DNA from: UBA668 sp039796575
GTDB taxonomy: Bacteria > Actinomycetota > Acidimicrobiia > Acidimicrobiales > Ilumatobacteraceae
Assembly (NCBI GenBank): GCA_039796575.1
Contig: JBDKJP010000066.1
Span: 36,299-100,298, forward strand
Length of the DNA stretch: 64,000 nucleotides
Direction: 5' to 3'
Under the pieces are notes generated by a model, which was given only the letters and a program-made list of their open reading frames with translations, ran no database searches and had not been told where the DNA came from. Made by a program: the position numbers and the translations under genes. This document shows positions 58,734 to 64,000 of the stretch, in pieces; position 1 is the first letter of the stretch; each line of letters begins with the position of its first letter.

Positions 58734-60311
58734 CTAGTCCGTGAGGTTCTGGCGAACCTTCCCACCTCGGTACTTCAATTCGTATTCGTCTTTGAGGAGG
58801 CGCTTGTAGAGCTTGCCGGTCGGGTGACGGGGGAGCTCCTCGCGGAAGTCGATCGAGCGCGGGCACTTCACGTCGGCCAGGTGCTCGCGGCAGAACGCGA
58901 TGAGCTCCTTCGACAGCGCTGCGGCCTCGTCGGCCGACGCTGGCATGGCGACCGGCTGCACGACGGCCTTCACCTCTTCACCGAAGTCCTCGTTCGGCAC
59001 ACCGAACACCGCGACGTCGACCACCTTCGGGTGACCGACGAGCACGTTCTCGGCCTCCTGCGGATAGATGTTCACGCCACCGCTGATGATCATGTACGCC
59101 TTGCGGTCGGTGAGGTACAGGAAGTTGTCGTCGTCGAGGTAGCCGACGTCACCGAGCGTGCTCCACGGCTGGCTCGGATGGCGCGACCCCTTCGTCTTCT
59201 CCGGGTCGTTGTGGTACTCGAAGCTCGCGCCACCCTCGAAGTAGATGGTGCCCGACTCGCCGCGGGGGAGCTCCTCGCCGTCATCGCCGCAGATGTGCAC
59301 GACGCAGTTGATCGGCGTGCCCACCGTGCCCTCGTGCGCCAACCACATGTCGCTGTTGCAGTACACGAAGCCGTTGCCCTCGGTGCCCGCGTAGTACTCG
59401 TGGATGATGCGGCCGAACCACTCGATCATCTGCTTCTTCGCCTGCTTCGGGCACGGCGCCGCGGCGTGGATGACGCACTGCAGGCTCGACACGTCGTACT
59501 TCGTGCGCACGGCCTCGTCGAGCTTCAGCATGCGGATGAACATGGTCGGCACGACCTGGCTGTGCGTCACGTGGTGCCGCTCGACGAGCGCGAGGTACTG
59601 CTCGGGGTCGAAGTGCTCCATCGCCACGACGGTGGCGCCGACCTGGTGGTTCGCCATGCAGAAGCGCAGCGGCGCCGCATGGTACAAGGGCGCGGGGGAC
59701 AGGTAGACGCTGTCGCCGGTGCCGCCGAACAGCAGCTGCAACAGGCCCGACACGCCGTTCGCGGTGCCCTCGAGCGGGTTGGCCACGAACTCGCGGGCCA
59801 CACCCTTGGGCTGGCCGGTGGTGCCCGACGAGTAGAGCATGTCGAAGCCGGCGATGCGCTCCTCGGGCAGCGGCGTGGCGGGCTGCGCGGCGACGGCGGT
59901 CTCGTAGCTCTCGTGCCCGGGGACGGTGCCGTCGAGCATCAGGCGCAGGCCCACCTTCGGGGTGCCGGCCATGATCTCGACCGCCTGATCGGCCTTGTAC
60001 TTGGAGGTGATGAACACCTTCGCCTGGCAGTCGTTGAGGATGTACTCGAGCTCACCGCTGGTGAGGCGGCTGGAGCACGCGGTGTACACGGCGCCGGCGT
60101 AGTGGCAGCCCCACAGCACCTCCATGTAGCGGTCGTGGTTCTCCATGCAGAGGGCCACGTGGTCGCCCGGCTGCACGCCCGCCGAGCGCAGCAGGTGGCT
60201 CAGCCGGTTCGCCGCCGCATCGAGCTCGGCGTAGGTCTGCGTGAAGCCGCTGCCGCCCATGATGATGGCGGGCTTGTCAGGGTGGGTGTCGAGGAACGCG
60301 CCGGGATACAT
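58734..60311 (-). CDS. Acyl-CoA synthetase (FadD-like), C-terminus rewritten by the element
   Basis: 525 residues from ATG 60311. AMP-binding P-loop YSSGTTGQPKG (about 157-167), the YAGTEGNG motif and the C-terminal PTGKLYKR with the catalytic Lys are all intact. It activates a carboxylic acid to acyl-CoA via acyl-AMP. After KDEY the natural tail WANAGRTI is replaced by ELKYRGGKVRQNLTD, encoded by element DNA with noticeably less GC-biased codons. All catalytic motifs lie before the junction, so the enzyme is probably still active. An acyl-CoA dehydrogenase gene lies nearby. Confidence 0.88.
   Translation of the reverse strand: MYPGAFLDTHPDKPAIIMGGSGFTQTYAELDAAANRLSHLLRSAGVQPGDHVALCMENHDRYMEVLWGCHYAGAVYTACSSRLTSGELEYILNDCQAKVFITSKYKADQAVEIMAGTPKVGLRLMLDGTVPGHESYETAVAAQPATPLPEERIAGFDMLYSSGTTGQPKGVAREFVANPLEGTANGVSGLLQLLFGGTGDSVYLSPAPLYHAAPLRFCMANHQVGATVVAMEHFDPEQYLALVERHHVTHSQVVPTMFIRMLKLDEAVRTKYDVSSLQCVIHAAAPCPKQAKKQMIEWFGRIIHEYYAGTEGNGFVYCNSDMWLAHEGTVGTPINCVVHICGDDGEELPRGESGTIYFEGGASFEYHNDPEKTKGSRHPSQPWSTLGDVGYLDDDNFLYLTDRKAYMIISGGVNIYPQEAENVLVGHPKVVDVAVFGVPNEDFGEEVKAVVQPVAMPASADEAAALSKELIAFCREHLADVKCPRSIDFREELPRHPTGKLYKRLLKDEYELKYRGGKVRQNLTD
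58782..58790. other. Right attachment core (attR)
   Basis: GTATTCGTC, identical to 49821-49829. Right of it lies the acyl-CoA synthetase body; left of it lies element DNA. The Lys codon next to the core is AAA here and AAG at the other end, so the strand exchange lies within these nine bases. Confidence 0.8.
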
Positions 60312-60319
60312 GGGAGAGG

Positions 60320-60325
60320 AACGTA
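60320..60325 (-). promoter_or_regulatory. Candidate -10 box (TACGTT) of the acyl-CoA synthetase gene
   Basis: TACGTT on the minus strand, eight bases before ATG 60311. Confidence 0.45.
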
Positions 60326-60333
60326 GTCGCCGG

Positions 60334-60339
60334 TACCGT
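60334..60339 (+). promoter_or_regulatory. Candidate -10 box (TACCGT), leaderless start at 60346
   Basis: TACCGT is six bases before ATG 60346 and eight bases from the opposing -10 box, so the two promoters would overlap. Confidence 0.45.
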
Positions 60340-60345
60340 GCCGGC

Positions 60346-61002
60346 ATGGATCCGACGGACCGGTTCGTCGAGGCCGTGCGCCACCCGACGCCCGACATCC
60401 ATCTCGACGTGCTGGCGGCGCTCATCGGCGCATCGTTCGAGGCCGACGTCGACGTCGACGACGTGGTGACGATGCTCGACCATCTCGCCGCCGACTGCGA
60501 GCCGACGTTCGACGGCGTGATGCGCCAGTTCCACCATCACCTCACCGGCAACTCGGCCGACTACGGCGATCCGCGCAACTCGTACCTCCATGCCGTGCTG
60601 CACCGAGGACTGGGCATCCCCATCACCCTCAGCGTCGTGGCCATCGAGGTCGGCCGCCGGCTCGAGGTGCCCATCGACGGCGTCGGCCTGCCGGGCCACT
60701 TCATGGTGCGGTGCGGCGACCGGTTCGGCGATCCGTTCCACCTCGGTCGCATCCTGACCGCCGAGGAGCTCGAGCCCGAGTGGCAGCGAATGACCGGCAT
60801 CCGTGAGCCGCTCGACCGCCGTCTGCTCGGTGCCGTCACGTCGCGCGGCATCGTGCTGCGCATGCTCAACAACCTGAAGGCCACCTTCGTCGCGATGGAC
60901 GACCCCGTGCCGCTGCGCACCCTGGCCCACCTGCGCGGCGCGTTCCCGGAGTTGGCGCACGAGCAGGCAGAGTACGCCCGCTGGCTGCGACACTGGAACT
61001 GA
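60346..61002 (+). CDS. SirB1-like protein with transglutaminase-like core
   Basis: 218 residues. NSYLHAVLHRGLGIPITLSVVAIEVGRRL and VGLPGHFMVR match the SirB1 N-terminal (transglutaminase-like 2) family; the usual catalytic Cys position is not obvious, the sequence reading SYLHAVL there, so enzymatic activity is doubtful. Function of the family is poorly known. TGATG overlap with the flavin reductase gene. Confidence 0.72.
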   Translation: MDPTDRFVEAVRHPTPDIHLDVLAALIGASFEADVDVDDVVTMLDHLAADCEPTFDGVMRQFHHHLTGNSADYGDPRNSYLHAVLHRGLGIPITLSVVAIEVGRRLEVPIDGVGLPGHFMVRCGDRFGDPFHLGRILTAEELEPEWQRMTGIREPLDRRLLGAVTSRGIVLRMLNNLKATFVAMDDPVPLRTLAHLRGAFPELAHEQAEYARWLRHWN

Positions 61003-61550
61003 TGATCGATCAGACGCTGAAGCGTTCCCTCGGGCAGATGATGCACGGCGTGCAGGTGGTGGGAGCACACCACGACGGTGTGCGGCGCGCCTACTGCAGC
61101 CACTGGGTGATGCAGGTCAGCTTCGAGGAACCGATCGTGATGGCCAGCGTGTCGCCGAAGCACGACACCTACCCGCTCATCGAGGCGTCCGGTGCCTTCT
61201 CGGTCAGCGTGCTGGCGGGCGATCAGGTGGCCGCGGGTCAGTACTTCTCGTACCCCGGCCACAAGTTCAAGTACTCGGTGGAGGAGTTCCTCGACGTGTT
61301 CCCCGGCACCGAGCTGCCCGTGGTGCGCGACGCGATCGCATGGCTCCGTTGTGAGGTGTTCGACACCAAGGACATGCCCGATCACCGGCTGTTCTTCGCT
61401 CGAGTCATCGAGGTGCAGCCGGGCCGCCTGAAGGAGCCGCCGCTGCTCTACTCGAGCCGCCTCGGCTGGCGCATCGCCGGCGACAAGGCCCGTGAGCCGG
61501 GCACGTCGGTGCGCGACGAACTGCTCGCCCGACTGGACGACGAGGCATGA
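61002..61550 (+). CDS. Flavin reductase-like, FMN-binding split-barrel protein
   Basis: 182 residues. MMHGVQVVGAHHDGVRRAYCSHWVMQVSFEEPIVMASVSP is the flavin_reduct domain pattern (Thr/Ser-rich loop, then PxxLxVxxxP spacing), and AFSVSVLAGDQ follows. It probably binds FMN and supplies reduced flavin or acts directly as an oxidoreductase. Coupled to both neighbours by overlaps of one and four bases. Confidence 0.78.
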   Translation: MIDQTLKRSLGQMMHGVQVVGAHHDGVRRAYCSHWVMQVSFEEPIVMASVSPKHDTYPLIEASGAFSVSVLAGDQVAAGQYFSYPGHKFKYSVEEFLDVFPGTELPVVRDAIAWLRCEVFDTKDMPDHRLFFARVIEVQPGRLKEPPLLYSSRLGWRIAGDKAREPGTSVRDELLARLDDEA

Positions 61551-62566
61551 CCGCGCTCACGGCGGGCGCGCCCATCGGCACACCCACCCACCCCGTCGGC
61601 CGCCGCACGGTCACCCTGGTCGACCCGGCGCGCGACGGTCGCCGTCTCGACGTCGACCTCTGGTACCCGGCTGCCGAGACAGGCGCCGAGCGGTCGGTGT
61701 ACGAGGTGTTCCCCGGCGTCGCGTTCGAGGCCGCTTGGGCGCAGCACCATCCCGCGGTGCTGCCCGGCCGGCATCCGCTGGTGCTGTTCTCGCACGGTCG
61801 CACCGGCATGCGCATCTCGTACTCCATGATCTGCGAGGCGCTCGCTGCGCACGGCATGGTGGTGGCGTCGGCCGATCACCCGGGCGACGCGCTGGCCGAT
61901 TGGCTCACCGCGCAGCAGACCGACGACCGCACCAACGAGGTCAACCGAGTCGCCGACGCGCACCTCGTGCTCGACGCGCTGCTGCACGGCCACCCCGAGG
62001 TGCCGCTCGCGGTGACCGAGGTGGTCGACCACGACCGCATCGCGATCGCCGGCCACTCGTACGGCGCGTACACCGCGTTCGCCACCGCGGCGGGCAGCCG
62101 CGGCGTTGACCCGCACGAGCACGTGCGTGCCGTGATCGGCTTCCAACCGTTCATCCGCACGATGAGCGACCGGCTGCTGCAGCGAGTCGAGGTGCCGTCG
62201 CTGCTGGTCGTGTCGGAGCTCGACACCACCACGCCCGCTCACATCGATGCCGACCGCGCCTGGGATCTCCTCCCCGGCCGACCCTCGTGGCGACTGGACC
62301 TCGCGGGCTGCGGGCACCAGGCGGTCAGCGACATCGCGCTCTACGCCGAGCTCGCCGACCACGTCGAGGGCCTGCCGCAGATGGTGCGCGACTACCTGGC
62401 GTTCACCGCCGCCGGCTCGACGGGCCCGGGCACCCGTCCGTGGCGCACCGTGATGGCCGAACAGGTCGACGTCGCCTGGGCGTTCCTGCAGGTCGCGCTC
62501 GACCTCGACCCCTCCGCTGGGCAGCACGCTGCCGACCACTTCGCCGCGGCGCTGCACCGTCGTTGA
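61547..62566 (+). CDS. Alpha/beta hydrolase (PAF acetylhydrolase/dienelactone hydrolase-like)
   Basis: 339 residues. The oxyanion strand PLVLFSHGRTG, the nucleophile elbow IAGHSYGAYTAF with its Ser, and later acid and His candidates (VVSELDTTTPAH, LAGCGHQAVSD) form a full triad. The N-terminal RRLDVDLWYPA resembles the platelet-activating-factor acetylhydrolase-like group. No signal peptide. Substrate unknown. ATG 61547 overlaps the flavin reductase TGA. Confidence 0.82.
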   Translation: MTALTAGAPIGTPTHPVGRRTVTLVDPARDGRRLDVDLWYPAAETGAERSVYEVFPGVAFEAAWAQHHPAVLPGRHPLVLFSHGRTGMRISYSMICEALAAHGMVVASADHPGDALADWLTAQQTDDRTNEVNRVADAHLVLDALLHGHPEVPLAVTEVVDHDRIAIAGHSYGAYTAFATAAGSRGVDPHEHVRAVIGFQPFIRTMSDRLLQRVEVPSLLVVSELDTTTPAHIDADRAWDLLPGRPSWRLDLAGCGHQAVSDIALYAELADHVEGLPQMVRDYLAFTAAGSTGPGTRPWRTVMAEQVDVAWAFLQVALDLDPSAGQHAADHFAAALHRR

Positions 62567-62657
62567 CCACGGTTCGGCCCGGAGCCGCCGCCTTGGTTAC
62601 ATTCGCTCCGTCCACGCCACGAGCGGCCACCGCCGCGCGTCACCCCCGGGAGCACTG

Positions 62658-63863
62658 ATGACCGCCACCGACCTGAACGTCGATTCCGACGAAGCCCTGG
62701 TGAACCGCCTCGTCGACGAACTGCTGGCGGAGTTCCCGCCCAAGAAGGTCGACGCCGTCACGTTCCTCGGCGCGCAGTTCGACAAGGGCCTCGCCTGGGT
62801 GAACTTCCCGAAGGGCCACGGCGGCCTCGACCTCAACCCGAAGCTGCAGAAGATCGTCAACGAGCGCATCTACAAGGAAGGCGCGCCGAACTCGGGCTAC
62901 CGCAACCCCATCGGCCACGGCATGTGCGGCCCCACCGTTGCCGTGTGGGGCAGCGAGGAGCAGAAGTCGCGCTACCTCCGCCCGCTGTTCACCGGTGAGG
63001 AGATCTGGTGCCAGCTGTTCAGCGAGCCCGGCTCGGGCTCCGACTTCGCCGGTCTGTCGTCGAAGGGTGTCAAGGACGGCGACGAGTGGGTCATCAACGG
63101 TCAGAAGGTGTGGACCACGCTGGCCCACCTGTCGCGCTGGGGTCTGCTCGTGGTGCGCACCGATCCCGAGGCTGTCAAGCACGCGGGTCTCACCGCGTTC
63201 GTCGTCGACATGCACGACCCCACCGTGCAGACCCTGCCCCTGCGTCAGATGACCGGCGAGGCCGAGTTCAACGAGGTGTTCTTCACCGACACCCGCATCC
63301 CCGAGAAGGAGATGCTCGGCAAGCCGGGCGACGGCTGGCGCGTGTCGCTCACCACCCTGATGAACGAGCGCCAGTCCATCGGCGGCACCATTCCCCAGAA
63401 GGGCTCGGGCACCATCGCCCACCTGATGAAGGCATGGGCGGAGGCACCCGAGTGGAAGAAGGACTCGGCCACGCGCGACGAGGTCATGAAGATGTGGATC
63501 CGCGCCGAGACGCTGCGCCTCACCAACATCCGCGCGAACCAGAACCGCAAGAAGGGCGACCCGGGCCCCGAGGGCTCGATCTCGAAGATGGCCGGCGCGA
63601 ACCTGAACAAGGACATCTACGAGGTCCTCATGGGCCTGCTGGGTGCAGACGGCCTGCTGTACGGCAGCTACGAGATGGTGCGCCCGGAGCACGCCATGGA
63701 GTACGCCACCCCGCAGAAGGCGTTCCTGCGCAGCCGCGCGAACTCCATCGAGGGTGGCACCACCGAGGTGATGCTCAACATCCTCGGTGAGCGCGTGCTC
63801 GGCCTGCCCGGCGACGTCCGCGTCGACCGCGACATCGCCTGGAGCAAGGTCCCCCGCAACTGA
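62658..63863 (+). CDS. Acyl-CoA dehydrogenase family protein
   Basis: 401 residues. The FAD/substrate motifs WCQLFSEPGSGSDFAGL and VINGQKVWTT and the C-terminal NSIEGGTTEVMLNILGERVLGLP are standard for the family. A GGGAG ribosome site lies seven bases before ATG 62658, and TACATT at 62598-62603 could be the -10 of a leadered promoter. It introduces a double bond into an acyl-CoA. The acyl-CoA synthetase gene upstream could supply its substrate. Confidence 0.9.
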   Translation: MTATDLNVDSDEALVNRLVDELLAEFPPKKVDAVTFLGAQFDKGLAWVNFPKGHGGLDLNPKLQKIVNERIYKEGAPNSGYRNPIGHGMCGPTVAVWGSEEQKSRYLRPLFTGEEIWCQLFSEPGSGSDFAGLSSKGVKDGDEWVINGQKVWTTLAHLSRWGLLVVRTDPEAVKHAGLTAFVVDMHDPTVQTLPLRQMTGEAEFNEVFFTDTRIPEKEMLGKPGDGWRVSLTTLMNERQSIGGTIPQKGSGTIAHLMKAWAEAPEWKKDSATRDEVMKMWIRAETLRLTNIRANQNRKKGDPGPEGSISKMAGANLNKDIYEVLMGLLGADGLLYGSYEMVRPEHAMEYATPQKAFLRSRANSIEGGTTEVMLNILGERVLGLPGDVRVDRDIAWSKVPRN

Positions 63864-64000
63864 CCCAGCCCCACGCCCACCCGCGAACTTAAGAGGCCGC
63901 GCGGATAGGTGGCGATCTGGGGTGAGGGTCCACCGGTCGCGGTGGAGGCTCGTGTTTGATCACGAGTGCGATCCAACAACCCCGACCGGTGGAGGTTTCC
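63864..64000. other. Intergenic right edge, leader of a gene beyond the window
   Basis: No coding sequence. It holds a hairpin (TCCACCG at 63929-63935 with CGGTGGA at 63940-63946) and two copies of CGGTGGAGG (63940 and 63987). GGAGG at 63991-63995 would be the ribosome site of a gene starting just past 64000. A transposase is possible but not shown. Confidence 0.4.

Larger units (their letters stand above)
49821..58790. mobile_element. Serine-integrase element encoding a capsid protein (satellite or phiRv1-like prophage)
   Basis: Bounded by the 9-bp core GTATTCGTC at 49821 and 58782; the unit between core starts is 8961 bp. Order: integrase, iterons, D5/SF3 primase-helicase, two small proteins, HK97-type capsid, zinc-ribbon protein, P27 small terminase, zinc-knuckle peptide, membrane peptide, fibre-like protein, and two cargo genes at the right end. 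No large terminase, portal, maturation protease, tail tube or lysis gene is visible. Size, integrase type and gene set resemble mycobacterial phiRv1 (established knowledge); a satellite lifestyle needing a helper phage is inference. Confidence 0.88.

Overview
The window is high-GC DNA from an actinomycete-like bacterium. My best guess is class Acidimicrobiia (Ilumatobacter-type). This is an inference from GC-rich codons, frequent GTG starts, chains of genes overlapping by 1-4 bases, many starts that look leaderless (TAnnnT 6-10 bases before the start codon), and two solute-binding lipoproteins with Glu/Thr/Gly-rich linkers after the lipobox. I saw no rRNA, tRNA or CRISPR.

Layout. 1-18.6 kb is a surface-glycan region: a partial GMC oxidoreductase, a polyprenol-phosphate mannose synthase-like enzyme, several multi-spanning GT-C glycosyltransferases, a tightly overlapping seven-gene operon (11935 down to 3203: GT2, GT2-methyltransferase fusion, acyltransferase, GT-C-like protein, methyltransferase, GT2, GT-C), an AftD-like arabinosyltransferase and a PIG-V-like mannosyltransferase. 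18.6-20.4 kb holds a HhH-GPD DNA glycosylase and an enoyl-CoA hydratase. 20.4-26.4 kb is a peptide/nickel-type ABC importer (binding protein, two permeases, two ATPases) with a perfect CRP-type palindrome upstream. 26.4-37.7 kb holds PPK2, a three-subunit molybdenum hydroxylase resembling xanthine dehydrogenase, a phosphoribosyltransferase, an FAD oxidoreductase, a creatininase-family/M20 hydrolase pair, an AspT-type transporter and a Nudix enzyme. 37.8-45.2 kb is a leftward gene set (glycerophosphodiesterase, gamma-glutamyltransferase-like, cytosine deaminase-like, SDR, NMT1/TauT-type ABC importer) ending at a UUCG-loop terminator. 45.2-49.6 kb has an aldehyde dehydrogenase, a Gfo/Idh oxidoreductase and an acyltransferase-SGNH fusion.

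49.82-58.79 kb is an integrated element of about 8.96 kb: serine integrase, an iteron cluster that may be a replication origin, a D5/SF3 primase-helicase, an HK97-type capsid protein, a P27-type small terminase, small zinc-binding and membrane proteins, a fibre-like protein and an oppositely oriented DUF4177/DUF2510-like cargo gene. No large terminase, portal, protease or tail tube genes are visible, so it resembles the phiRv1 type of prophage-like element or a capsid-encoding phage satellite. It sits in the 3' end of an acyl-CoA synthetase gene at a 9-bp core. The element supplies a new C-terminus, while the original C-terminal codons lie stranded in frame at the far end.

58.7-64 kb is chromosomal again: the acyl-CoA synthetase, a SirB1-like protein, a flavin reductase, an alpha/beta hydrolase and an acyl-CoA dehydrogenase. 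A Shine-Dalgarno sequence at the right edge suggests a gene starting just outside the window.
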